Shown: positions 10,577 through 22,080 of the stretch, in pieces
Position numbering within the stretch: position 1 is the first letter of the stretch
How the letters are laid out: every line of letters begins with the position of its first letter
NCBI RefSeq assembly: GCF_051020765.1
Contig: NC_134932.1
Span: forward strand, 930,001 to 994,000
DNA length: 64,000 nucleotides
Direction: 5' to 3'
From: Lasioglossum baleicum
Lineage: Eukaryota; Arthropoda; Insecta; Hymenoptera; Halictidae
Program-made: the position numbers and the translations under genes
The notes under the pieces: model-generated
Told to the model about the DNA's origin: nothing
Seen by the model: the letters and a program-made list of their open reading frames with translations, nothing else
Database searches by the model: none

Positions 10577-10843
10577 TAAACGAAAAAATAGGACTTTTGA
10601 GGCAGATAGCGCCCTAGATCGATGTTTTATCTACCGTTTTTGACTAGTGAAAAACCCCGCGTTTGTATTATCGAGAAATGAGTAAATGAATATTTTGCAA
10701 TCCTGGAAGTCTCTCTACTCCCTTATAAATAAATTCATTAATATGCTCCAATCTACAAAAGAAAAACAGTTATAATATCGGAAAAAGAAGTTATTATGAA
10801 TAATAAGTAGTCTGACTGAAACATAGACTGAAGGTGGTCAATG

Positions 10844-10848
10844 ATACC
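10844..10848. repeat. Target-site duplication (left) of BEL-1
   Basis: ATACC here and again at 17476-17480 flank the retrotransposon. The uninterrupted site GCGGTATCATTGACC is preserved in the opposite F1 arm near 19776-19791, which confirms the 5-bp duplication. Confidence 0.95.
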
Positions 10849-11305
10849 TGTTAAAGATTATTCCCTTATTGGCTGTTAAACCTTTATATCTTTAGGACAG
10901 AATTCCTTCGACTTCGTGTTGTTACAACGGTTTATCACATAATGTACTCGCGCCACTCTGTACATCAGTTGTATTGAATAAATTGACTCCGTACGAGCGA
11001 TCAGTTCGGCGCGTCGTCGTCCCCGCACCGTCCCACTGCTCCCCGCGAGATCCACGGGTGGATCGAGCAGCTCGGGCCTCGCGGGTGCGGCAGGGGGAGC
11101 GGACGCAGTGGATCGATGAGCCCAGCTGATCGATCAGTTCACTATTTTGATTTGACAACACGACAACGTTTCACAGTGATTTCATCCCGCTCAGTTGTGT
11201 AAACGTCTCGCTCGACCCGTCAATCGAATCGTTCTCCACCCTGGTTATTAATATTAGAGACCCGGTATCGATTCGATTTCCCGAATCGACCTGGATTCTA
11301 AAACA
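10849..11305 (+). repeat. 5' LTR of BEL-1
   Basis: 457 bp from TGTTAAAGATTATTCC to TCTAAAACA. A TATA-like TTTATATC lies at 10883-10890 and AATAAA at 10977-10982, a compact U3/R arrangement. The copy at 17019-17475 is identical except for one G/T difference. Confidence 0.95.
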
Positions 11306-11306
11306 T

Positions 11307-11324
11307 TGGTCCTTCGAGCCGGAT
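11307..11324 (+). other. Primer binding site (tRNA-Tyr type) of BEL-1
   Basis: TGGTCCTTCGAGCCGGAT begins one base after the LTR. It is identical to the site in BEL-2 (6215-6232) and complementary to a tRNA end in CGAAGGACCA. Confidence 0.7.
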
Positions 11325-11697
11325 ATACTGAATTCACGGTCGTTCGATAACCCGCGCTGGACACAGGGATCCTGACCCTCGTGCGTGGGTCTTCGATACC
11401 GCTTCCTGACCCGAGTGTTTCGTGAGTGGTGCATCGGGAAGCTACGGGACCCGCCATCACTTCGTCGATCGCGCTCCGAACACCTCGAATTTGCGACAAG
11501 TTGGAGTTGCGTTCCGATCCCCAACGACCTCCCGCATTCAAACGCGCTAACGGTTGTCTCTGCTCGTGCCGACCGCGCGCTATCATAACAGTCGCGTGTG
11601 ACCCATTTTACGGAACGTTCGCGAGCGGTGATTTGTTTAGTGTTGTGGCCGCCTCAGCCTTCAAATTCAACGGCGTTTTGACGTTAACCGTACCAAG

Positions 11698-14600
11698 ATG
11701 TCCAACGATGTGAAACACCTCGTCACCCGCCAAAGGGATACAGGACGACTAATTTCGAGGATCCTCCCCAACCTGAAAAAGATGGGGAAGGATAATGTGT
11801 CGATCGAGTTGCTGGACGTCAAAATCAGCAAACTCAACGAGTATTGGATGGATTTTAAGGCCATCCACGGCCACCTGCTCGACCAGGAGGATTACGATCC
11901 CGAACTCTATGACTCCATCGACGAGAAGTACGATAGGCAACTCTCAGCTCTGAATGCCTGGATCAAATCATTGCGCCCGGCCCCTACTGCTGCTTGTTCT
12001 ACCGCAACCTCAACCGCGTCCAACCATGACGATCCGGATCTCGAGTCAGACGCCAAGTTGCCTAAACTTCAATTGCCGACCTTCTCCGGTGACATCCACC
12101 AGTGGGAGAGTTTTCGGGATCAGTTCCTGTCGTCGGTGCACAACAAAAAACGGCTGTCTAAAGTGAACAAGCTGACCTATCTCAAATCGTGCTTGACAGG
12201 AGAGGCCGCGAGAATGCTCGATCGGACACCTATCACCGAAAGCAATTACGACGGAGCCTGGCAAGCCTTGGTGCGACGTTTCGGCAATCCGCGTGTCCTC
12301 TCGGCAACACATATGAGGCGTTTGATCAGTTGTCCATCGATCAACAAGCCGTCGCCGTCCGAGTACAAGCGACTCATCGACGAGTTCATCCAAACTCGGA
12401 AGTCGTTTGCCGCTCTCGGGAAACCCATCGAGGAGTGGGATGAGTGGTTCGCTTTCCTGTTGACCGAGAAGCTAGACGAGACGACCCGGTTAGCGTGGGA
12501 GGCTACACTCGCCGTCCCAACGGCCGTACCCCGTTTTGACGCATTGGAAGACTTCTTGGAAAACCGATCGCATTCACTCACGTCCATGCGGAGCGCCGAG
12601 TCCTCCAAGCCCTCCTCAACCAGCCGCCATGTATTGGCCGTCAACGCGGAGGAGCCGACGCCGAAAGGCCAAGGCGGTCGCAGGTGCCCGCTCTGCTCGG
12701 GAACCCACACCTTGGGAACCTGTAACCAGTTTCAAAAATTATCTGCTGCGAAACGACGAGATCTGGTCAGCAGCAAGGAACTCTGCTTCTCGTGTTTCGC
12801 GTCTGGACACCAGCTCCCTCACTGCACTTCGATCTACCGGTGCCGAGTTTGCGGACAACAACACCATACGACGCTACACGATGCCTACACCGGTCAGGGA
12901 GCGGCGCCTTCGGACTCGTCGTCGACAGCCGCAATCCACGCGGTGCAGACTCCTCAGGGGATCCTCCTTGCCACCGCGAAGGTCAAACTGGAAGCTCCCA
13001 ACGGAAGGACTCTGATGGTCCGAGCTCTCTTGGATTCTGGCTCTGAATCGTCCTTCTTGAGCGAGTGGGCCGCTCAAACCCTTCGGCTGCGGAAGCGAGC
13101 GGTGCAGGTGTCGCTGACAGGGTATCAGGGCATCAACGTCGGAACGGCCCGGTCGGAGGTACAGGTAAGTCTGCGTTCCCCGATCGAACCTGAGTTCCAG
13201 GTCATGTTGGAGGCGCTGGTGACAACCTCTCTGGTCGCCCCTACGCCGTCGAAGCACGTGGCACCGAAGGACTGGCCCCACATCCGAGGACTACCATTGG
13301 CCGATCCAGACTTCGCTGAACCGGCACACGTTGATGTTCTCCTCGGAGCCGACGTGTGCGGGCTCCTTCTCCGGGAGAGAAAGGTCGGTCCGACCGGAAC
13401 TCCGGTCGCCGTGCATACACCGTTCGGCTGGATGCTGATCGGTCCGGTGGGCGAGGAGCAGTCGTCGACAAGAAGGACACGTATCCACCAGGTCAGCTGT
13501 CAGGAACCGCTTCCAGACCTTCGACGATTTTGGGAGATCGAGGAAGTACCGGCGTCGCTGCCGCTATCCCCGGAAGACCTACAATGTGAAAAATTGTTCC
13601 AATGTACGACATTTCGAGATGCTTCGGGACGGTATGTTGTCAGGTTACCTTTTAGGGGGGAGGAGCGACCACTGACAGGCAGATCGAGAGTGGTCGCATG
13701 CGGAATGCTTCTCAACGCCGAGGCCAAACGCGCACGAGACCACCAGTTACGGCAAAGCTACGTGGAGTTCATACGGGAGTACCGCCGGCTCGGACACATG
13801 GTTTCCGCAGGAGCTCCTCTTCAGGACCGAGACCCTGGCTCCTATATCCCGCACCATGCCGTCTGGAAGGAGTCCGATGGGAGGAAGAAGATCCGGGTAG
13901 TCTTCAACGCCTCAGCTGCGTCGATCGCAGGTCACACTCTCAACGACGAACTGCTGGCGGGACCGAAGCTGCAGAGCGATCTCTGGGCGATCGTAACGCG
14001 CTGGCGCCTCTTCAGGGTGGCTTTCTCGACTGACATCGTAAAGATGTTCCGACAGATCCAAATCCACCCTGAAGACCAAGATTGGCTCCGTATTGTCTGG
14101 CGAGATGACTCCTCTCAATCGGTCTCTGATTACAGGTTAACCACGGTGACATACGGAACTGCACCGGCTCCATTCCTCGCGCATAGGGTGCTACAACAGC
14201 TGGCATCGGATGAGGAGGGTAGGTTTCCGTTGGGCGCCAGAGCTCTACGACGCCACTCGTATGTGGACGACATCTTGGCTGGTGCAGATAACCTCCAGCA
14301 AGCGTGGGAAGTCCGTCGACAGCTGACCGCCATCCTCGAGTCTGCAGGGTTCCCGTTAGACAAGTGGGCCAGCTCGACTCCCGAACTCCGATCGACAGAC
14401 TCAGCACTGAAGGTCTTCCAAGACGAAGAGATCCACGGAGCACTGGGACTTCAGTGGGAGACGCGGAGCGACTCGTTGTCCGTGCGAGGACTTCAGTCAG
14501 CGACTCCACCCGTCGGGTCGACCTGGACGAAGAGGACTATCTTAGCCGAAGTCGCCCGTCTTTTTGACCCGCTGGGCTGGCTGGCACCAGCAGTAATTAA

Positions 14601-16824
14601 AGCAAAAATTCTGATGCAGGATCTCTGGTTGGCAGGAGTAACCTGGGACGAGGCCGTTGAGTCATCCCTTAGCCAGCGCTGGATCGACTTCAGAGGAGAG
14701 CTAGGCCAGCTGGGAGAAATCACGATCCCAAGGTGGACCCAGTATTCGCCGGACAACTGTGAGGTGGAGCTCCACGGCTTCTGTGACGCCTCGGAACGTG
14801 CCTACGCAGCAGCCGTGTACATCTCCGTTCGTCGAACGTCCGGAACGAAGACGACTCTCTTGTTGGGAAAGTCTCGAGTCAGTCCAATCAAGACGCAGAG
14901 CATCCCACGACTAGAACTGTGCGGGGCCGTACTTCTCGCTCGACTCCTGTCGTCGCTAATCGCAGCCCTAGACCTCGGTGGCACGCCAGTGCATTTCTGG
15001 ACCGACTCAACAGTCGCATTAGCCTGGATCCGGTCGCATCCCTCGAGATGGAAGCCATTCGTCGCTCACCGAGTAGCCGAGCTGCAAACTCTCCTACCTG
15101 GAGCGTTATGGAGACACGTCGGGACGGCGGACAACCCCGCAGATCTGGCGACGAGAGGAATCTCAGCCGTCGAACTCCGGGCAGCCACCCTCTGGTGGAA
15201 CGGGCCCTCCTGGATCCAACTGCCCAACTCCGATTGGCCGACCCCAGCGACGAGTACAGTACAAGGAAGCCTTCCGGAGGAACGACAAGTATCGGTAGCC
15301 TCGGTTCACACCCCGGAATCGGAAGCGTATGCTGAACGCTTCTCGACACTACCTCGGTTGATCAGGACCACCGCATACGTTCGACGCTTCGCAGCTAATG
15401 CCAAAGCCTCGAATGTCCGAACAACGGGAGCACTGACGACGTCCGAACTCCGAGAGTCGCTCCTGACCGCGGTGCGATCCGATCAGCAGAGATCATTTCA
15501 ACCCGAACTCAACGCTCTTCGACAAGGCAACGCGGTTCCATTGTCCTCTTCACTCAAGACGCTGGCGCCGTTCGTCGACAACGATGGAGTCCTCCGGGTG
15601 GGCGGCCGCTTGCAACACTCCGACCTGCCGGAGTCCCGTCGTCATCCAATCATCTTGGACCGGAGCTCTCATTTGACTACGCTGGTCATCCGGGATGCTC
15701 ATTTGAAGACGCTTCACGGTGGGGTCAATGCTACGGTGACATGGATTCACCGAGCATTTTGGATATCACGACGATTGCCTCGGGTGAAGCAGATTTTGCA
15801 CGAGTGCGTCACTTGCGCGAGGATGCGAGCAGTTACTGGACGCCAACAAATGGGAAGTCTTCCGACGGCCCGTGTGCAACCGTCGAAGCCATTCTTGCAC
15901 ACTGGAGTCGACTACGCCGGCCCGATTCCCCTCCGTACAACTAAAGGCAGAGGACATAAGAGTCACAAAGGATACGTGGTGGTCTTCGTGTGTCTAGCCA
16001 CCAAGGCCGTACACCTGGACGCGGTAAGCGACCTCACCTCATCCGCTTTCATCTCTGCTTTTCACAGATTCACTGCGAGACGCGGCCACTGTCAAAAGCT
16101 GTATAGTGATAATGGTACGACTTTCACGGGCGCTGACTCGATCATGCGGCAGATGTTCAACTCAGCTTCGCAATTCTACTCTTCAGTCGCCGAGGAACTG
16201 GCCAATGACGGAACTGAGTGGACGTTCATCCCACCGTACTCGCCGCATATGGGAGGTCTGTGGGAAGCAGCGGTGAAGAGCATGAAATCGCACTTGAAAC
16301 GGGTAATAGGCGACACCACACTTACTTACGAGGAGATGGCCACCCTGCTGAGTCGGATCGAGGCATGTCTGAATTCCAGGCCGTTGACACCACTATCCGA
16401 GGATCCACACGATTTCGACCCCCTCACCCCGGGTCACTTTCTCGTGGGCGAACCGATACACTCCCCACCTGAAGCACCACCCAACGACGCCACGTGCACT
16501 CTCACGTCACGTTGGCGTCTAATCACTAATATGCACGATCATTTTTGGCGCAGGTGGAGCAAGGAATACGTGAATACCCTGCAACAACGCACGAAGTGGC
16601 AACGCCGACAGGAAAATCTACGCGTCGGCGCGATCGTATTGGTAAAAGACGACCTTTCTCCCCCGACGCGCTGGCCGTTGGGGCGTGTAGAAGATGTAAT
16701 CGGCCAGGACGGCCTCGTACGCGTGGTGATCCTGCGGTCGGGCACTCGTACGTTCCGGAGAGCCGTGACCAAAGTCGTCGTACTGCCCGTACACACCGAC
16801 TCCGACGACACCGAAGCCTCGTAA
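11698..16824 (+). CDS. BEL/Pao gag-pol polyprotein, 1708 aa
   Basis: A single ORF from ATG at 11698. Visible domains in order are: a helical Gag N-terminus (to ~95); a Pao-type Gag domain with PTFSGDIHQWESF near 126-140; cysteine-rich knuckles at about 330, 363 and 382; an aspartic protease with DSGSESSF near 446; a reverse transcriptase with VFNASA near 735 and the catalytic YVDD at 855-858; an RNase H-like region with FCDASERAYAA near 1030 and WTDSTVALAWI near 1101; an integrase zinc-binding region with H and C residues at about 1330-1375; and an integrase core with acidic residues in DYAGPI (~1404), SDNGTTF (~1471) and LWEAAVK (~1522). A C-terminal DUF5641-type domain covers ~1610-1700. 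All key residues I looked for are present and the length is normal for BEL/Pao. The protein would make virus-like particles and integrate element cDNA. Confidence 0.96.
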   Translation: MSNDVKHLVTRQRDTGRLISRILPNLKKMGKDNVSIELLDVKISKLNEYWMDFKAIHGHLLDQEDYDPELYDSIDEKYDRQLSALNAWIKSLRPAPTAACSTATSTASNHDDPDLESDAKLPKLQLPTFSGDIHQWESFRDQFLSSVHNKKRLSKVNKLTYLKSCLTGEAARMLDRTPITESNYDGAWQALVRRFGNPRVLSATHMRRLISCPSINKPSPSEYKRLIDEFIQTRKSFAALGKPIEEWDEWFAFLLTEKLDETTRLAWEATLAVPTAVPRFDALEDFLENRSHSLTSMRSAESSKPSSTSRHVLAVNAEEPTPKGQGGRRCPLCSGTHTLGTCNQFQKLSAAKRRDLVSSKELCFSCFASGHQLPHCTSIYRCRVCGQQHHTTLHDAYTGQGAAPSDSSSTAAIHAVQTPQGILLATAKVKLEAPNGRTLMVRALLDSGSESSFLSEWAAQTLRLRKRAVQVSLTGYQGINVGTARSEVQVSLRSPIEPEFQVMLEALVTTSLVAPTPSKHVAPKDWPHIRGLPLADPDFAEPAHVDVLLGADVCGLLLRERKVGPTGTPVAVHTPFGWMLIGPVGEEQSSTRRTRIHQVSCQEPLPDLRRFWEIEEVPASLPLSPEDLQCEKLFQCTTFRDASGRYVVRLPFRGEERPLTGRSRVVACGMLLNAEAKRARDHQLRQSYVEFIREYRRLGHMVSAGAPLQDRDPGSYIPHHAVWKESDGRKKIRVVFNASAASIAGHTLNDELLAGPKLQSDLWAIVTRWRLFRVAFSTDIVKMFRQIQIHPEDQDWLRIVWRDDSSQSVSDYRLTTVTYGTAPAPFLAHRVLQQLASDEEGRFPLGARALRRHSYVDDILAGADNLQQAWEVRRQLTAILESAGFPLDKWASSTPELRSTDSALKVFQDEEIHGALGLQWETRSDSLSVRGLQSATPPVGSTWTKRTILAEVARLFDPLGWLAPAVIKAKILMQDLWLAGVTWDEAVESSLSQRWIDFRGELGQLGEITIPRWTQYSPDNCEVELHGFCDASERAYAAAVYISVRRTSGTKTTLLLGKSRVSPIKTQSIPRLELCGAVLLARLLSSLIAALDLGGTPVHFWTDSTVALAWIRSHPSRWKPFVAHRVAELQTLLPGALWRHVGTADNPADLATRGISAVELRAATLWWNGPSWIQLPNSDWPTPATSTVQGSLPEERQVSVASVHTPESEAYAERFSTLPRLIRTTAYVRRFAANAKASNVRTTGALTTSELRESLLTAVRSDQQRSFQPELNALRQGNAVPLSSSLKTLAPFVDNDGVLRVGGRLQHSDLPESRRHPIILDRSSHLTTLVIRDAHLKTLHGGVNATVTWIHRAFWISRRLPRVKQILHECVTCARMRAVTGRQQMGSLPTARVQPSKPFLHTGVDYAGPIPLRTTKGRGHKSHKGYVVVFVCLATKAVHLDAVSDLTSSAFISAFHRFTARRGHCQKLYSDNGTTFTGADSIMRQMFNSASQFYSSVAEELANDGTEWTFIPPYSPHMGGLWEAAVKSMKSHLKRVIGDTTLTYEEMATLLSRIEACLNSRPLTPLSEDPHDFDPLTPGHFLVGEPIHSPPEAPPNDATCTLTSRWRLITNMHDHFWRRWSKEYVNTLQQRTKWQRRQENLRVGAIVLVKDDLSPPTRWPLGRVEDVIGQDGLVRVVILRSGTRTFRRAVTKVVVLPVHTDSDDTEAS

Positions 16825-17005
16825 CCACTCTACATCAAAACTACCACAATGTTGTCATGGTGGGCGGCCCACGAGGACTGATTGCCACGAGACCACAATC
16901 ATCGGCCCCCGGTGGATTTCGAACAGTCTCCCCACTCCATGACGTCATCCCGCAGACCTTGCACTATTGTCGCCGGAAACACTTTCGACGCGAACCGGTC
17001 GCGTC

Positions 17006-17018
17006 AAGGTGGGCGGCA
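17006..17018 (+). other. Polypurine tract of BEL-1
   Basis: AAGGTGGGCGGCA immediately precedes the TG of the 3' LTR, the expected place for plus-strand priming. It closely resembles the tract of BEL-2. Confidence 0.7.
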
Positions 17019-17475
17019 TGTTAAAGATTATTCCCTTATTGGCTGTTAAACCTTTATATCTTTAGGACAGAATTCCTTCGACTTCGTGTTGTTACAACGG
17101 TTTATCACATAATGTACTCGCGCCACTCTGTACATCAGTTGTATTGAATAAATTGACTCCGTACGAGCGATCAGTTCGGCGCGTCGTCGTCCCCGCACCG
17201 TCCCACTGCTCCCCGCGAGATCCACGGGTGGATCGAGCAGCTCTGGCCTCGCGGGTGCGGCAGGGGGAGCGGACGCAGTGGATCGATGAGCCCAGCTGAT
17301 CGATCAGTTCACTATTTTGATTTGACAACACGACAACGTTTCACAGTGATTTCATCCCGCTCAGTTGTGTAAACGTCTCGCTCGACCCGTCAATCGAATC
17401 GTTCTCCACCCTGGTTATTAATATTAGAGACCCGGTATCGATTCGATTTCCCGAATCGACCTGGATTCTAAAACA
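17019..17475 (+). repeat. 3' LTR of BEL-1
   Basis: 457 bp, identical by eye to the 5' LTR except for one base at 17244. It is followed by the ATACC target duplication at 17476-17480. Confidence 0.95.
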
Positions 17476-17734
17476 ATACCGCTGAACGGGGCGTTAAACT
17501 AATGGAGGATCATAATAAAATTTTATATAGAAACAAAGAGGAGAAATAATATATACTATACAAACTGTGATGGAATATCGACAGCAGTATCCTGACGCCA
17601 CAAAACAGATTTGTCAAAGGATTTTTAAATATTTTTTAATATAGAGAGAAACACCTGATCAATCCCTACATGCGATTAATTGCATTCTTAAGAGGTATTG
17701 AAGACAGCTTATTAACTGAGAGTTATTAAATTTT

Positions 17735-17896
17735 TCATTTTCCTCAGAGTCAGTAAGTTCTTTATTTTTCTCGGAGTCATTAAGTTTTCCATTTTTCTTG
17801 GATTTATTCAATTTTTCATTTTCCTCAGTGTCATTAAGTTCTTTATTTTTCTCGGAGTCATTAAGTTTTCCATTTTTCTTGGAGTCATTGAATTAT
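17735..17896. repeat. 81-bp tandem duplication
   Basis: Two adjacent units, starting TCATTTTCCTCAGAGTCAGT at 17735 and TCATTTTCCTCAGTGTCATT at 17816, each with internal sub-repeats of the words TTTTTCTYGGAGTCATTAAG. The second unit is slightly diverged. Confidence 0.8.
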
Positions 17897-18149
17897 TGCC
17901 ATACTTTACCATATTGTAATCTTCTAGGTGTATTGTATAACTTCCGTAAGGATATTTTAATGATATTATCGATACATATCTAAGTTCATTCGGAGAAAAT
18001 TCGTTAAAAAGCTAGAACTATTGTCTTTTAAGTTTTTCACATTCAACGTACATTATTCAAGCTTTAATACATATAAAGAGCAGGCACGTGTTTGACGAAT
18101 ATACCTAATGTAGTTCTAAAAAAACCAAGTATATTAAAAATCACGTTAT

Positions 18150-18357
18150 AAGTTAAGAAAGAAAACCATTATTACCATTATCTATGTCATAAGAACGCAG
18201 AGTATTTGAATCTCGGATAACGCAATAACTCGTCCGCCCGAACTTGTTCGATTCTTTTCGTACCCACCCGACGAATTCGAAGTCGAATCGACGGGCCGCC
18301 GGACTTTCTGCGACCCGATCCGACCCGAACCCGAACATCGAGCGGCCCGCACATCCC
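18150..18357 (-). mobile_element. GC-rich hAT-like end fragment
   Basis: Read on the minus strand from 18357 the sequence begins TAGGGATGTGCGGGCC and continues with GGGTTCGGGTCGGATCGGG. Such TAGGG starts and subterminal CGGGT motifs are seen in insect hAT MITEs. A CGGGTCGGGTCGGGT run near 19206 may belong to the same element. No 8-bp target duplication was identified, so this is a weak call. Confidence 0.3.
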
Positions 18358-21300
18358 TAAATTATTTATAATTATAAATATATTATATTAAATGACCTAT
18401 TATAATAACCTATATTAGGTAATTATGATCACACTTTAAATAAGTAAATATGGCTCAAATTGTGCCGTATTTAGGCTCATTTTAATTAGAAGAATCTCAC
18501 AAATACGTTGGTAATTCCGTAAAAAAAGATTGAAAAATAAAAAACTTTCCTATGTGCATTGATGTAATCGGTACGCAGCCTTTTGAACTGTGACGGCTGC
18601 CTCGTACCTCAGTCCCTCTTTGTCGTTTACGCGCTGTCGTAAAAAAAGTTCTGTATGTTGATAGTCTAAAAATATGATCAATGCTATTTTTCAATTTCTC
18701 TAAAAAACTTGCATTTGTCGAATTTTTGCGTGTTTTTCACTTTGTGTGTAATTAACATTTTCAACCAAAAAATCGGGAAAAAATCTCAAATATCAATTTC
18801 AATTAAATGCAATTATATGATTAAATTAATGCAAGTAAATGGGGAAAATGGACCGAAAATTGAATGGCACAACGGCTGTTTAAATAATTCGAAGGACTAT
18901 CTCGTCCGGCTAGGCCCTTCATTCCAAATTGTAATATTCCAATATTCCAATATCATTTTCAATATTTCAAGTACTATTTAAAACTATTAATGAGTTTTAA
19001 CAACAAAATATTTTAAATAGAAAACTAAATTTTGACAAATTAGAGAAGATTATAGCAAGCTTGCTATAAATGTCGAAAACTCGAGTCTGGCCAGATATGA
19101 GACATTCAATTTTCAGGAAACACTATTCTATGATGACGAACGGAGAAAAGGGAAGTGAAGCTCGAGGGCTTTGGTCGCCGTGGAGTGGAGTGAAACATTG
19201 TAACATGATACGGGTCGGGTCGGGTATATCGGTGTGAGACTACTAATCAAACAACAAAGCTTAATTATTTATCATTATTTTTTTATAGGATTTTCCTTAA
19301 CATATTTGGTGAATTTTGTTTCTTTTTATGAAAATGAAACCAAAATTATATAATTCCGATGATATTTGCTTATGCAATGAGCGACGCAAGTTTCGGACAC
19401 AATGAAGGACAGCGTGGGGAAAAAAAGAGACGCGGAAAGTCCTTATTCTTTTAAGATTTCGACTTCGACTTCGTCTGCTAGCTCTTCGCCTCGTCGCACA
19501 ATGTACTCATAAATGAATCATGTTTCAGGAAGCGGTCTCAGTTAATAAGCTGTCTTCAATACCTCTTAAAAATGCAATTAATCGCATGTAGGGATTGATC
19601 AGGTGTTTCTCTCTATATTAAAAAATATTTAAAAATCCTTTGACAAATCTGTTTTGTGGCGTCAGGATACTGCTGTCGATATTCCATCACAGTTTGTATA
19701 GTATATATTATTTCTCCTCTTTGTTTCTATATAAAATTTTATTATGATCCTCCATTAGTTTAACGCCCCGTTCAGCGGTATCATTGACCACCTTCAGTCT
19801 ATGTTTCAGTCAGACTACTTATTATTCATAATAACTTCTTTTTCCGATATTATAACTGTTTTTCTTTTGTAGATTAGAGCATATTAATGAATTTATTTAT
19901 AAGGGAGTAGAGAGACTTCCAGGATTGCAAAATATTCATTTACTCATTTCTCGATAATACAAACACGGGGTTTTTCACTAGTCAAAAACGCTAGATAAAA
20001 CATCGATCTAGGGCGCTATCTGCCTCAAAAGTCCTATTTTTTCGTTTACGAGGCGTAATTTGCATTATTCGGCAGCATGTAGCTATGAAAATAGCTATAC
20101 ATATGCGCAGTTGTATGTTTCCGAATAATGCAAATTACGCCCCTTAATATCTCTGTCAGTTATGTATGTATGAAAAATCTCTTCAAACAAAAGTTGTAGT
20201 ATATAAGGAGGTGGATATAGTATCAGAGAAAAAAAATTTTTTCAAAGTCATTATTTCAAGTTTTCAAGGTCACGGATGTTTTTCTATCAACAACTGTTTA
20301 TGCTATATATGGATTCTTAAAGTGAAAAAAGACAAATTCAACGATATATCATAACGTCTATTTATGTCAAGATTTAAAAAATTCAAAATTTTCAAATTTG
20401 CTGCGCCTCATTTTCCCATGATCCAATCGGCCCCAAAATTTTTCCAGATCATTTTCTCAACATTTGTTACAATTCTGGTTTACGGGACAAAAAAATTTCA
20501 TGGTCGAAAAATAAGGTCCACCCTAATGTCCATATACGTAAATTACGAGAAGCAGTAAAGGGTGCTTAACGTCGAAGAAGAAAATCCTGGTAATTAAAAC
20601 TTAATATGTACTACATTCTACGTTATTAGAATAATTGTAGTTTAATTATGATACATTTTATATCAACATTTTTTATTTACACTTAGAAACGCACTGTCTC
20701 GGAAGGAAATGGACATTCGAGAGAAGCAATAAAATTAGAGCATCATCGCGAAAAAAGATGAGTTTGCAATAACCTCAATATTTTATGAAATTCTATTATA
20801 ATTATAGTTATGACTGTGTTTTTTTATTATAGGAAGACAGAAGATCAAATAAACTTGTGTATGCTAGTATAAAATCAATTTATATATACTATACAATTTA
20901 TTTTATTATTTGTTTGACAACTAATAAATCTACAAATTGTTTCATAAACTAAAAAATACTTCCTGCATTTTCGTATTCTCCAATCAGTCCAAATAAATAC
21001 CATCAACCTGTTCTCGATCATATACCTATAGGTATAATGAGGTATTAATTGTCACGACGTTTATTTCCCGGCGAACCGAGAGATAACCGCCTTCGAGAAA
21101 TTATGGCCTTGCGACCGGGCCACGCTCGGTCGCGCGACACGTGGTCCTCTCGAGACAAAAGATCTTCGCAGATTCGAACGGAACGACAAATTTGGACACG
21201 AAGTGAACGGGCGCCAGGTACCATACCGTACCACGCGAAACTCTCGAACGATTCGATCGGTTCTCAAAACGACGTCGAATCTGCGAACATCGTTTAGGCC

Positions 21301-22072
21301 GGTGACGGCCGCGAACAGGTCCAGGGAACCACGTGAGGAAAGGAACGGGGCATTCCCCGCGACGAGAACGTTTCTCACGGTAAATGAAGCTACTTGGTAG
21401 ATCCCGGGCAAAATATAGTCGTTTATTAAAACGAGATGGTCATACAATCCGCCGGCCGCTGCCGGCGGTAGTCAATAGATTTGCCGGCGCGAACACGAAA
21501 GTGACGGCGGCTGTTCGGCCGATCGCGCGGAATAACTTCTATCGCGTCGAGCTCGGTCGTCACAGGACTTCGCGTGAATTTACAAGCCCCGAGGGCACGA
21601 ATTCGACCGAGCTCCGGTGACGTACGCGTTCCTAATTCGAGACTGGGCGAAACGTGCGAACGGTGAACGACACGAAACGAATACGGCGCATTATCCTCCC
21701 GAGGAACGATCCGAGGGTAACCCGAAGAATTACCGGGCGAATATCGTGGGTCCCGAATAGCTCGTGCACGAGGATTCGGCGACACACGATCCGCGGCCTC
21801 GCGAGCCTCTCAGGAGAGCGACTCCTGGTCAACGGTAAACGCGGGGAAACACGCGGTACACCGCGGTACGAACTCTCGCGAACTCAAATAACGTCCCCGA
21901 ACCAACACGAACTGGTCACAAAATTATATTGAAATGAAGCCTGACCGGCACTTACCAATATCGCTGTAATGGCGGCAGTCGCAAAATACTTTGTGAATCG
22001 CGGTCTAAGGTTCGCACGTCTTTACTCTAACTAGTCCTTCGACCCAGTGGCCCAGTTCGAGATGGTTCGGAA

Positions 22073-22080
22073 CGCGGAAG
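22073..22080. repeat. 8-bp target-site duplication of hAT-A (left)
   Basis: CGCGGAAG here and again at 27507-27514 bracket the hAT-A element. Eight base pairs is the standard hAT target duplication. Confidence 0.95.

Larger units (their letters stand above)
10849..17475 (+). mobile_element. Intact BEL/Pao LTR retrotransposon (BEL-1)
   Basis: A complete 6627-bp element: 457-bp LTRs at both ends, a tRNA-Tyr-type primer binding site, a single uninterrupted gag-pol ORF, and a polypurine tract. The LTRs differ at only one position that I could find (11074 versus 17244), and the ORF has no stops or frameshifts, so insertion was very recent and the copy may still be competent. It lies in the left arm of F1; the right arm carries the empty site. 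No env-like ORF is present. Confidence 0.95.
17722..19535. other. Non-palindromic centre of F1, no gene seen
   Basis: About 1.8 kb of AT-rich sequence between the two F1 arms. It contains an 81-bp tandem duplication (17735-17896) and a GC-rich fragment at 18150-18357. Short ORFs (60-90 codons) show no recognisable domains. If F1 ever encoded a transposase it should have been here, but none survives. Confidence 0.6.

Noticed and set aside
11698..16824. Shadow ORFs on both strands within the BEL-1 polyprotein
   Set aside because: They overlap the unbroken 1708-codon frame, lack domains and follow from its GC-rich codon use.
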